Source of the DNA: JAAYRQ01 sp035647235 | GTDB lineage: Bacteria > Bacillota > Syntrophomonadia > Syntrophomonadales > Syntrophomonadaceae | Assembly (NCBI GenBank): GCA_964514235.1 | Contig: CAZEPV010000007.1 | Span: 1 to 64,000, forward strand | DNA length: 64,000 bases | Direction: 5' to 3' | In this document: positions 25,842 through 35,225 of the stretch, piece after piece | How the letters are laid out: the number at the start of each line of letters is the position of its first letter | Position numbering within the stretch: the stretch's first letter is position 1 | Made by a program: the position numbers and the translations under genes | Notes under the pieces: generated by a model | Told to the model about the DNA's origin: nothing | The model's input: only the letters and a program-made list of their open reading frames with translations | The model's database searches: none

Positions 25842-27473
25842 ATGATGGATAGACCATGGTATGAGTATTATGACGAAGGTGTGCCAAAATCTATTGATTA
25901 CCCAGGTAAAGCTATGAAGGACTATTTTAATGAATGGGCTGAAAAACAGCCAGATAAGCCCTATTTAATCTGGGGTGATGCAGAGTTAACTTATGGCCAA
26001 GCGAATGAAATGGCAAGAAAAGTGGCTAATGCTATTATAGGTAAGGGTTATGAAAAAGGTGAACGGATTGCCTTGATGTCCTCTAACTTAGCGGAATATG
26101 TCATTCTCTTGCAAGCCTGCTATAAAATAGGTGCAGCCATTGTTCCTACCAATCCCATGTATACTGTAAAAGAATTAACCCATCAATTTTCAGATAGTGA
26201 AACTTCAATAGTTTTTGTAGAGGACCGTTTTGCTAGTAAGGTTGTAGAGGTAGCCAAAACTGATAATTCCAGGATTAAGTTGATAGTAGTAATCGATTCT
26301 AAAACTGATACACTGATGGAAAACAAGGATAATGTCATAAATTATGCCGACTTTATTGCTGATGCTAAGGCTGAGGAACCCGATATCGAAGTAAAACCAG
26401 AAGACTTAGCTATGCTTCAATATACAGGCGGTACTACTGGCCTAGCCAAGGGTTGTATGTTGAGTAATGCCAACCTAGAAGCTATGGCATGGCAAGATGC
26501 CTATTGGTTTTCCCCGCCTTATGAAAAATTTTCCGATATGCGGATAATGTGTGCCATGCCTCTTTACCATATTTACGGTTTTAACACCAGTGTTAATATT
26601 AACATGGTAGCTGGGGGTAATATAATAGTAGTTAACGACCCTAGCCCTAATGGCTTGTTGTTAAATATCAATCAGCATGAACCTAACTTTTTTGCCTCGG
26701 TACCTGCTATGATTTACGGGCTTAACAATCATCCCGAGGTTGGTAATTCTAAAATTAGAAATATTAAGGCCATGATATGTGGCTCCTCCCCCCTAGCTAT
26801 AGAAGGAATCAAACGATTTGAAGAATTATCTGGGGCTGCCATTACAGAAGGTTATGGATTGTCTGAATCCTCTAATGTGCTAACCTGTACCCCCATGTTT
26901 ACCAAGCGAATAGTAGGCAGTGTAGGCATACCTTGGCCAGATGTAGATATTCGTATCGTTGATTTGGAAGATGGTGTAAAGGATATGCCCACTGGTGAGC
27001 CTGGTGAACTAATTGCCAAAGGGCCGCAAATGATGAAGGCTTATTGGAAGAACCCTGAAGAAACTGCGATTGCTCTAAGGGATGGCTGGCTTTATACTGG
27101 GGATATTGCCACTATGGATGAAGATGGATTCATTACCATAGTCGATAGAAAAAAGGACATGATTCTATGTAGCGGCTTTAATGTATTCTGTCGAGAAATT
27201 GATGAAGTCCTCTATACCCACCCTAAAGTATTAGATGCTTGTGCTATCGGCATCCCCGATGAAAAACGGGGTGAAACACCCAAGGCATTTGTCATTCTCA
27301 AGCCAGGTGAAACTATGACCGTAGAGGAAGTTAAATCACATTGTCGTGAAAGTCTAGCACCTTATAAGGTACCGACCCATGTGGAATTCATTGAAGAACT
27401 ACCACGGACGAGTGTTGGTAAACCTATGCGCAATGCTTTGAAACAAGCAGAATTAGCTAAAATGGGCAAATAA
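25842..27473 (+). CDS. AMP-forming acyl-CoA synthetase (long-chain fatty-acid-CoA ligase-like)
   Basis: ANL-superfamily adenylating enzyme that activates a carboxylic acid to acyl-AMP and then acyl-CoA. The motifs are clear: the P-loop-like MLQYTGGTTGLAKG, EGYGLSESS (A5), LYTGDIATMDEDG (A7), and DRKKDMILCSGFNV (A8), with the C-terminal catalytic lysine in RTSVGKPMRNAL. I chose ATG 25842 because AAGGGGG lies six bases upstream; the ATG at 25815 has a weaker site. 543 residues. It sits alone between secreted-protein genes. The fatty-acid substrate is an inference from family; chain length cannot be told. Confidence 0.9.
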   Translation: MMDRPWYEYYDEGVPKSIDYPGKAMKDYFNEWAEKQPDKPYLIWGDAELTYGQANEMARKVANAIIGKGYEKGERIALMSSNLAEYVILLQACYKIGAAIVPTNPMYTVKELTHQFSDSETSIVFVEDRFASKVVEVAKTDNSRIKLIVVIDSKTDTLMENKDNVINYADFIADAKAEEPDIEVKPEDLAMLQYTGGTTGLAKGCMLSNANLEAMAWQDAYWFSPPYEKFSDMRIMCAMPLYHIYGFNTSVNINMVAGGNIIVVNDPSPNGLLLNINQHEPNFFASVPAMIYGLNNHPEVGNSKIRNIKAMICGSSPLAIEGIKRFEELSGAAITEGYGLSESSNVLTCTPMFTKRIVGSVGIPWPDVDIRIVDLEDGVKDMPTGEPGELIAKGPQMMKAYWKNPEETAIALRDGWLYTGDIATMDEDGFITIVDRKKDMILCSGFNVFCREIDEVLYTHPKVLDACAIGIPDEKRGETPKAFVILKPGETMTVEEVKSHCRESLAPYKVPTHVEFIEELPRTSVGKPMRNALKQAELAKMGK

Positions 27474-27510
27474 AAAGGTGTGCAGGAATAAAAATTAGGT
27501 TTTAAAAAAT

Positions 27511-27541
27511 GAATCCTAGGGCAGTTGTTGTCCTAGGATTC
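27511..27541 (-). terminator. Intrinsic terminator of the methyltransferase gene
   Basis: GAATCCTAGG (27511-27520) and CCTAGGATTC (27532-27541) form a perfect 10-bp stem. On the minus strand it is followed by ATTTTTTAAAACC. The stem overlaps the last codons of the methyltransferase gene. Confidence 0.8.
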
Positions 27542-28366
27542 ACTATAATTTGTGCTTACTTGCCAAGACATTAGGGCTAGGGTCCGTTTTTTATAAAGGT
27601 TTATTTTACCGTTAACCGCGAAACCAGCAATTATTTCCGCAAAGTCTAGGTCCTTCTCCCTTGCTTGTTCATTATATTCCTTACTGTATTCAGCGATTAT
27701 TTCATCGACTGTAAATTCCCTTTCTGATTCTGCTCCGAAATAAGCAATTCTAGGATTAAATCCTTTCAGCCATAATATATTAAAAAAGGCGTATAATATT
27801 TCCCTATCATTGTGGGGATCGTGGCGATTTGGGATATCTAGTGCCTCTTTTATTCTAGCAGTCACACTATTGATTCTTTCTACAAACTGCCCAATACAAC
27901 AATTATTTTTAGAAAGGGCCGTCATCTTATCTAAACCAGCTTCATTTCTTACCGCAGGACACATTACGGCAAAAGCTAAGTCATACTTACCCTGCCAACC
28001 CATTTTCTCAATATCCGCTGTTTTTATATCCAACCTTACATAATCTAGGTTATCTAAACCAGCATTTTGAGCATTCTTTTGGGCGTACTTTAACATTTGG
28101 GAGGAAATATCGGTGATAGTGACCTTTTCAACCACCTCAGCCATGGGTATGGCATAACGGCCTGCGCCACCGCCGATGTCTATTACAGTAGTATCCTTTT
28201 GCAATAGATTATTTTCTTGCATATATTTAATTATTTGACTAGGCATTTCATCTCTTTGGCTGTTCTGAGAAGTGGCAAAATCTTCAGCCCTTGAATCCCA
28301 AAAGGCTTCCGCATCTTCATGGCGTTCTTTCTTTTTCAACAAATTAGCATAATAATTGATATCCAT
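27533..28366 (-). CDS. Class I SAM-dependent methyltransferase
   Basis: Rossmann-fold methyltransferase. The SAM-binding motif I is TVIDIGGGAGRYAIPMAE (about residue 60), followed by an acidic residue at the end of strand two (TITDISSQMLKYA) and LDYVRLDI. The family resembles small-molecule methyltransferases such as UbiE-like or corrinoid-neighbour enzymes, but no specific substrate signature is present. GGAGGGG precedes ATG 28366. 277 residues. It is transcribed alone on the minus strand, with a terminator overlapping its end. Confidence 0.85.
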   Translation of the reverse strand: MDINYYANLLKKKERHEDAEAFWDSRAEDFATSQNSQRDEMPSQIIKYMQENNLLQKDTTVIDIGGGAGRYAIPMAEVVEKVTITDISSQMLKYAQKNAQNAGLDNLDYVRLDIKTADIEKMGWQGKYDLAFAVMCPAVRNEAGLDKMTALSKNNCCIGQFVERINSVTARIKEALDIPNRHDPHNDREILYAFFNILWLKGFNPRIAYFGAESEREFTVDEIIAEYSKEYNEQAREKDLDFAEIIAGFAVNGKINLYKKRTLALMSWQVSTNYSES

Positions 28367-28494
28367 TTTACCCCTCCGATTATAAGGATTAATAATTATT
28401 TTACCATAAGGTGAAAGACTATGCCTTTTTATCTATTGTTTGCGGAAAATAAGCCTTATAATTAAGACAATTAGATTTATTAGGGGTGCTAAGG

Positions 28495-28707
28495 ATGTTT
28501 TTTAACTTTAGAAATCGCAATACAAGGGTAAAAGAGCTTAGGAAGAATCAAGGTTATACTGCCCAAGAGATGGCCTTAAAACTGAAGTTAAATACGGCGG
28601 AAATAATAAAAATAGATGAACTCAAACTCAAGGAAGTTCCTGAACCATTAAAGACTAAAATCCTACCTATTTTAAGAGGAGATTATATGGACAAAATACC
28701 CTGGTAG
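28495..28707 (+). CDS. Small helix-turn-helix (XRE-like) protein
   Basis: A 70-residue protein whose residues 10-35 read as a helix-turn-helix of the XRE/Cro type (RVKELRKNQGYTAQEMALKL), followed by a shorter helical tail. It lacks the full-length core of canonical XRE domains, so DNA binding is plausible rather than certain. ATG 28495 is preceded by AGGGG at eight bases; an in-frame GTG lies three codons upstream. It precedes the giant surface-protein operon by 230 bp and could be its regulator, which is inference from position only. Confidence 0.6.
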   Translation: MFFNFRNRNTRVKELRKNQGYTAQEMALKLKLNTAEIIKIDELKLKEVPEPLKTKILPILRGDYMDKIPW

Positions 28708-28937
28708 AAGCTCCGTCTATATCCTTTAGTCATATTGACAAAGGCAATGGGGCTTAAAATCCATTAGTCGGGTGGAGGGGAAAAAAGGCTTAATTTGCAG
28801 TTTGGGCCTGATTTAGCTATGTAAAATTATTCTTCTATAGTAAAGATTTTATTTTTAAAGTGCGATATTAAAAAGTAAGTCTTATTTTGTAAATAATTAT
28901 TATTTTATTATAGATATCTGGGGGAGGATTATCTTAT

Positions 28938-31900
28938 ATGAATTTTATCCAAAAAAAGCAATTTAGAATTATAACCTACATATTAACCTGGGCTTTTTTA
29001 TTTACCATGCTGCCTATTGGGGTGGTGTGGGCGGATGATGAGCCGAAAATTAATGAGGTAAATATGATAGTTAATTATAGCAACGATAGTCCACCAGAAG
29101 CAGCCAGTGCCACCCTGATTATTAGGGGTGAAAACTTGCAGAATGAAGAAGTGCTTTATTGGGATAAGGCGGAAGACAAATATATGAGTGCACGAAATAT
29201 TCAATATTTCTCCAATGGACGTATGATTCAAGTTACCTTTGGCGAAAAAGCAAAAGATATCGAATTTATTTACCCTATAAATGTTGCAGGTTTTGATATC
29301 CCAGTTGGGACTGGGGTGGGCAATGTTACTGAAGTGGTAGATAAGGTTGCAGAACTAGAACCAGGTACGACTGAGCAATTTCCCACTGTTACGGTAAAGG
29401 GTAGTGGCTTAGATGATTTAAAGGTTGTAGATGAAAACCAAACTTATTATAACTATGTTGTTTCGACTGATGAGAAAGAAGTTATTATTACTATAAAGGG
29501 CGGGGATTTTGGATTAAAAGACCTCCGCTTGTATAAAAAAAGGCAAATGAATATTGGCGGGAGTAGACCGACTATAACTTTCGAACGCTACTATGCCAAT
29601 CAATTTCGTCTACTCAGCAAATGGGAAGTAAAGAATTTCAAAATGATGCCTAACAGTGGAGTAGGTGGGGAGACAATTGTTACTTTTGAAGGGGATAATT
29701 TAGAAAGAAGTAGTGTCTTTTTTGTTGAAGATGAGAAGGATAAATATGAACTTAAGCACCTAGGAGAATATAAATATTGGAGTGAAAGTGATAAGCGATT
29801 ACAAGTAATCGTGCCTAAACTAGATACAGGAACCTATAGGGTAATCCTTACTAATGAAATTAGGGATCCGGTAGCTGGAGAGGACCTAAGGGATAAAATT
29901 ACTAGACAATACATGGTTAATGATATTTTTTATATTATGACAGCTACTGATGCCCCGAGCATTTATAGTATAGAGCCAGACAATGGGCCTAATGAAATAG
30001 AAAACGAGGTAACTATAACCGCCAGAAGGCTAGAAGAATTAGACAAAATTACTGGACTTACCTTTGGTGATGGTGCCCTTAATTTTGAGGATGCTGGTTT
30101 TTATACGGATGAAGAAGGTAACCAAGGCAATAGGGGGACTTTCACTGGGGCCACAGTGGGCTTATCAGGAGATAACCAGACACTAACTATTAATTATGGG
30201 GTAGGTAAATATGAAATTGCTGACTGGAAACTGGAAGGTAGTATATTTAGTGAAATAACTGTTGAATTAGGTAGTAACGCTACTTTTAAATCGGTTTATG
30301 AGCAACACTTTACTAATAACTATGATGAACTGAATCTCTATTTCCCTCAAATAGATTTGGGCAAATATGATGCTGTGCAGAATGTAAAACTAAATATTTC
30401 TACTTTTATTGAGGAGGATGGAAAGAGGTATCTGATTTTAACCCAAGAAATTATTAAAGAAGGGGGTTTTACTTATACCCCCAGTACAATTTTGCCTGAA
30501 ATTATTGAAGTAATGCCTAGTCATATCCAGGTAGAGGAAACAATTGGTGAAAACAAAACGAAGAATGATATAGTTCTCGCCATTAAGGGAAATAAATTCA
30601 TGGTCAATCGTTTTTCCGAGGCTGGACAAGAGATCACTTTATATCCCCGCATAAGGTTAGGTGACTCCATTATTATTGAAAGGGAGAATAATGAAGTTAC
30701 TATTACTGATGCCAATAATTACAGAAAGACTTTTCCTAGCATTAAGTATGAAGTTTTTAAAGGGAATGTCTTAGTGACCGGTATTGCTAGTAATGATACA
30801 GGTGATAAAATAGTTCTGCATATCCCGCAAGGTATTTTAATTAGCCCATCTGATGTAGATAAAGATAGGGATATTCGTGTTCAAAATTATAAGCCAAGAT
30901 CAAGGGATTTAGCCATAGCTGGCAGGGGAGAAAACTTAATAAAATTTTACATAGCTAGAAAGTGGTTGCCCACCATAAGCAGTATCGAGCCTAATGTGGT
31001 TTCAGCTAATGAAGGGCGTAAAGAAGTAGAAATAAGGGGTTCGGGTTTTTGGGATGAAGTTGAGGTATATATTGGTGGGGAAAAATTAGATAGGGTAGAC
31101 AGGAGTAGTGAGGAACTTATCATTATTGATGTACCTCCTGCTCGGGTAGGGGAAACTACTTTAACTGTGCAAAACATTCACCCCGAAGGGGGCGGACAAG
31201 ATTCTAAGCCCTTTTTCTATGTGGCCACCAAGGACAACCCCGAAATAACTAATATAGCACCCAATAAAGGTACGATAGGCTCTCAGGTAGTAATTAGTGG
31301 AATAAACTTTTTCCCCCCTGATCCTAGTGCGACTGATATTGCAGATATGCTGACCCTTAACCGCCTTATAGGTAGCAAGGTTTTGTTTAATGGTAAAGAT
31401 ATAAATCAATATAATGAAGTAGGGCAAACCATAGATTTTAAGAATTATACTGCCCCGACTAACAATCCCCTCTTAAAAATTGATACTGATGGCAATTTAG
31501 TCCTAAGTGATTATTATCAAAGTGTTTATTTAAAACCAGATCTCGGGGACGGGAACTATTTTAAATTAGTACCCATAGATGAAAAAAGGGTAAAACTTAC
31601 TGATGTAGAAACTACCACCTATACTTTGGGAATTAAAGAGGGCCAAATAGTAGCCTATGATAGAAATGGGGCGGGAAAAGGCCCAGTTGAAGTAAATAAC
31701 ACAGGCATTGCCCTAGATGGTATGACCCTAAAAATGAAAACACCTTACGTAACTGATGGGGAAAATATTACTGGCCATAGAACTAGATTTATCGACAACG
31801 AAAGCAAAATTCTAGTTACGATTCCCGATTTAGGCAACCCAGGTCTCTATGATGTAACGGTCAGAAACCCAGATATGATGGAAGATACCTGGGTAAATGG

Positions 31901-34900
31901 TTTTGACTTTAATAAAGGTATGGATAAAAAACCATTTATTGAGGAAGTAGTACCACCCCAGGGCTCAGTAGATGGGGGTTATTCGATAATCATCAAAGGT
32001 GATGGTTTTGAGGATGGGGTCACATCGGATAATAAAACCAAGGTATGGATAAACTCTCTTCCTGCCCAAGTTGTAGGGGTTAAGCTTTCGGGTAATGGGG
32101 ACGAATTAGAGGTAGTTGTACCACCTTATGATGGAGATCTGAAAAAAGAATTAGAAAGTTTAAATATTACTATACCCCGCAAGAGTGTACCGATTGCAGT
32201 AGCTAATCCTACCACTAGTGCTAGCTATTTGCTGGAAAAAGGCTTTTCCTATGTTATACCTAATAGTAAACCTGTAATTAATAGCTTGAGCAAAAACGAA
32301 AGTAATGCTGCAGGGGGCGAATATATACAAATCAATGGTGCTGACTTTAGGTATTATGAAGCATTTTTCACCGCCAATGTGCCTGATAGTAGTGCTGTAG
32401 CAGGTCGAGACTTTATAGATATTAATGGGGATGGAGTCTGGACTAATTTGTCTAGGATAAGGAATATTGCCGATTTAACTGCAGAAGACCTGAAGATATT
32501 ACCGGAAATTTATTTTGGGACTAGACCAGCGGAAATAGTTGATTTCGGGGAAAATTATGTGGGAGTTAAAATACCAGCCCACCAGGCTGGAACTGTTGAT
32601 GTTTATTTAGTTAATAATGATAGTGGTGTTTCTAATAAGGTTAAATTTACTTATCGTTCCTCCAATCCTACTATAACTAAGCTAGTACCTGATACAGGCA
32701 ACCGTGCTGGTAACGATAGGATAGATATACACGGACAAGACTTTAGTCCAAGCAAATTTAACCTGATAAATCCCCAAGGCCGAAAATCAGAACAAAACAT
32801 GATGTTAGTAAAGTTCGGGGATATTGGCAACCGCGATGATCTGGAAAGCGGTAGGATTATCGGTGGTGAAGTGCCAGACCTAACTTTGGAGGGTAATTTG
32901 CAGGTGAAATATGATGCCTATGAAAGCACCCTAATCCTGACCTTGAAACAAGGTGATAATGTTTATTCTCGGGTTTTTGATAATTATGATGATTCACCTG
33001 TCTTTATTAATTTACAGGAATTAGCCGATGAATCTGGTAATAGGTGGCATGGGCACGAGTTAATAAAGGTGGAAGTAGTCAGGGGTAATATTAATCGACT
33101 TATAGTGGAAAGGGGTTACGCCCCTAAGGTTCATTTTGAAGATTCGGGGCATTTAACCGTAAATACTCCTTCTTATTATACTGTAGGCAAGGTTCCCTTA
33201 ATTGTAATAAACCCTGATGGTGGTAGTGCTACGGGGCAGTTTGAATATAAAAATCCTGATAGTAACCCCAAAATTATTAATATACTGAGGGATGGCAGGG
33301 AGCCTGTGGAAACCAATATTAATGGACGAGATTTAAAGGTGGTACATGTAAATTATCAGAGTAATAGTGAAGTTACCATATTAGGCGAGGATTTTAGAGA
33401 TAATGCCTTTATCCATATTGGGGAAATTTTGACTATTAATCCTAATGATATTTATTATGAATTGCCGACCAAGCTAACGATTACTATGCCAGATATTCCT
33501 GAAGCTAATGTAGGTAAATTATATCCAGTCGTAATAGTTAACCAAGATGGGGGTGTGGCCCATTCGGATAATTTACCTGGGGAACAAAAGCCTATATATA
33601 TACAATTTACCAAGGGGGAAACTGATCCAGATATCGGTGATATATCCCCTATGCATGGACCCACCATAGGTGGAACAGTAGTCAAAATAAGTGGTGAGGA
33701 TTTCCGTTCTAGGGTAGATGGATATGAGGGCCGCCAATTAACCGTATATTTCGGGGGTATAAAGGCGGACCAAGTCGAAGTAATTGACCATAAAACTGTC
33801 CAGGCTATTTCGCCAGCTAATGAACCTGGGGCCTTATCCATTAGGGTAGAAAATCCCGATGGTTCTATTTCTACGCCCAGCAGCGAATTTAATTACATCA
33901 GCAACCCCAAAGTAACAGCGATAATTAATGCTACTGACCCTACTGAAACTACGCGAATTAGAAGTATATCGGTAGAGGGTGGAGAAGAAATTAAGCTAAA
34001 GGGTATCGGATTTATGGAAGGTGCTAAGGTCTATTTTATGCCGGAAATTAAAGAAGCGGTGGCAGGTGCATCGGGTGGTAACCTTATCTACCGAGTGGGA
34101 ACAAAATCAGAGGAATATGCGGGTGAGCTTCATACCAGTAATGTAATTACTGATTATTTATTAGAATCTGGTGTGGAAGGTCTGGAGGTCAATTATATTG
34201 ACCCTGAGACCCTTACTCTTAAGGTGCCTGCTGGCAAGCTAGAGGGTAAAGGACTGATAGTAGTTAATCCCGACCAAGGGGCTAGTGATATCTACGATGA
34301 TATCACCTATGGTCTACCTGAACTAGAGGCCCCCTTAGGTGTTAGAGCAGAAATTATGCATGATAAGTATAATAACACTGATACGGGTATCAAGGTAACT
34401 TGGACTGGGGTTAAGGGCGCTAGTGAGTACGAACTATATGTGGTAGAAGATGACCAGATGGACTTTATCGGTTCGACTAAGCTTTTGGCTTATATACATG
34501 AAGATTTAAAAGCTCGCACATCCTATAAATTTATTGTCAAGGCGGTAGGTGATTTTGGGGCCTCCAAACCCTCAGCAGAAAGTAATACCGTTAGGACTGG
34601 GCGGAATGTGGGCATTCCAGATGTAGATGGTGGCATAATAGAAAATACTAAGGAAGAAAAGAAGGGCAATAGAGCCTATGTCACCTTGGGTACTAGGGAA
34701 GGTCGCAGTAACCTAGTTATAGACTTGACTAGAGGAGACTTAGCAGGTGCTGAGGAACTGGTCTTGACTATGCCTGCTTCCACAGTCAGCACGAACCGTA
34801 ATATGTTAATTGATATCAAGGGGACTAACTTCGCTATGAAGCTAAGTCCAGCTGTATTCAACAATACACAAGTATCACAAAGCCGCAACAAGGAGGAGGC

Positions 34901-35225
34901 AGGGGTAAGGCTAGTGGTTAAGCCAACCCTAAGCAATGCTAGTTCATCAGCTAATGGCCTTTCTCCAGTATTTAGTGTAAAGGCTGATTTTTATGAAAAT
35001 AATTTTACTACTCCCTTTGACTATTTGGCGACTAATATGAGCATAGTTATGGATTATGATGTCATGAAGGCTAAGATGCGTAATTTCCGCAATGTAGGAG
35101 TAAATCGCTTTGACCCATATAGCAGCCGTTGGCAACCTTTAGCAAAGGATACTTATATATCTGGGGCTACGGCAGCCGTTATTAACAGGATGGGGGATTA
35201 TGTGGTGATGGGGGGTAGAAATTAA
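28938..35225 (+). CDS. Giant secreted protein with multiple IPT/TIG domains
   Basis: 2095 residues with a signal peptide ending near VVWADD (about 33). About a dozen immunoglobulin-like IPT/TIG units follow, recognised by the repeated pattern P-x-I-x-x-[IV]-x-P...G...[VI]x[IL]xGxxF. Clear instances are ISSIEPNVVSANEGRKEVEI, ITNIAPNKGTIGSQVVISG, IEEVVPPQGSVDGGYSIII, ITKLVPDTGNRAGNDRIDI and IGDISPMHGPTIGGTVVKI. A fibronectin-III-like module follows near residues 1800-1895 (IKVTWTGVKGASEYELYVV), then a C-terminal module ending in YSSRWQP...GDYVVMG. It has no anchor motif of its own. GGGGGAGGA precedes ATG 28938. The next gene starts at the base after its stop, so it heads an operon. A long adhesive or structural surface fibre is the best guess. 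Confidence 0.8.
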   Translation: MNFIQKKQFRIITYILTWAFLFTMLPIGVVWADDEPKINEVNMIVNYSNDSPPEAASATLIIRGENLQNEEVLYWDKAEDKYMSARNIQYFSNGRMIQVTFGEKAKDIEFIYPINVAGFDIPVGTGVGNVTEVVDKVAELEPGTTEQFPTVTVKGSGLDDLKVVDENQTYYNYVVSTDEKEVIITIKGGDFGLKDLRLYKKRQMNIGGSRPTITFERYYANQFRLLSKWEVKNFKMMPNSGVGGETIVTFEGDNLERSSVFFVEDEKDKYELKHLGEYKYWSESDKRLQVIVPKLDTGTYRVILTNEIRDPVAGEDLRDKITRQYMVNDIFYIMTATDAPSIYSIEPDNGPNEIENEVTITARRLEELDKITGLTFGDGALNFEDAGFYTDEEGNQGNRGTFTGATVGLSGDNQTLTINYGVGKYEIADWKLEGSIFSEITVELGSNATFKSVYEQHFTNNYDELNLYFPQIDLGKYDAVQNVKLNISTFIEEDGKRYLILTQEIIKEGGFTYTPSTILPEIIEVMPSHIQVEETIGENKTKNDIVLAIKGNKFMVNRFSEAGQEITLYPRIRLGDSIIIERENNEVTITDANNYRKTFPSIKYEVFKGNVLVTGIASNDTGDKIVLHIPQGILISPSDVDKDRDIRVQNYKPRSRDLAIAGRGENLIKFYIARKWLPTISSIEPNVVSANEGRKEVEIRGSGFWDEVEVYIGGEKLDRVDRSSEELIIIDVPPARVGETTLTVQNIHPEGGGQDSKPFFYVATKDNPEITNIAPNKGTIGSQVVISGINFFPPDPSATDIADMLTLNRLIGSKVLFNGKDINQYNEVGQTIDFKNYTAPTNNPLLKIDTDGNLVLSDYYQSVYLKPDLGDGNYFKLVPIDEKRVKLTDVETTTYTLGIKEGQIVAYDRNGAGKGPVEVNNTGIALDGMTLKMKTPYVTDGENITGHRTRFIDNESKILVTIPDLGNPGLYDVTVRNPDMMEDTWVNGFDFNKGMDKKPFIEEVVPPQGSVDGGYSIIIKGDGFEDGVTSDNKTKVWINSLPAQVVGVKLSGNGDELEVVVPPYDGDLKKELESLNITIPRKSVPIAVANPTTSASYLLEKGFSYVIPNSKPVINSLSKNESNAAGGEYIQINGADFRYYEAFFTANVPDSSAVAGRDFIDINGDGVWTNLSRIRNIADLTAEDLKILPEIYFGTRPAEIVDFGENYVGVKIPAHQAGTVDVYLVNNDSGVSNKVKFTYRSSNPTITKLVPDTGNRAGNDRIDIHGQDFSPSKFNLINPQGRKSEQNMMLVKFGDIGNRDDLESGRIIGGEVPDLTLEGNLQVKYDAYESTLILTLKQGDNVYSRVFDNYDDSPVFINLQELADESGNRWHGHELIKVEVVRGNINRLIVERGYAPKVHFEDSGHLTVNTPSYYTVGKVPLIVINPDGGSATGQFEYKNPDSNPKIINILRDGREPVETNINGRDLKVVHVNYQSNSEVTILGEDFRDNAFIHIGEILTINPNDIYYELPTKLTITMPDIPEANVGKLYPVVIVNQDGGVAHSDNLPGEQKPIYIQFTKGETDPDIGDISPMHGPTIGGTVVKISGEDFRSRVDGYEGRQLTVYFGGIKADQVEVIDHKTVQAISPANEPGALSIRVENPDGSISTPSSEFNYISNPKVTAIINATDPTETTRIRSISVEGGEEIKLKGIGFMEGAKVYFMPEIKEAVAGASGGNLIYRVGTKSEEYAGELHTSNVITDYLLESGVEGLEVNYIDPETLTLKVPAGKLEGKGLIVVNPDQGASDIYDDITYGLPELEAPLGVRAEIMHDKYNNTDTGIKVTWTGVKGASEYELYVVEDDQMDFIGSTKLLAYIHEDLKARTSYKFIVKAVGDFGASKPSAESNTVRTGRNVGIPDVDGGIIENTKEEKKGNRAYVTLGTREGRSNLVIDLTRGDLAGAEELVLTMPASTVSTNRNMLIDIKGTNFAMKLSPAVFNNTQVSQSRNKEEAGVRLVVKPTLSNASSSANGLSPVFSVKADFYENNFTTPFDYLATNMSIVMDYDVMKAKMRNFRNVGVNRFDPYSSRWQPLAKDTYISGATAAVINRMGDYVVMGGRN

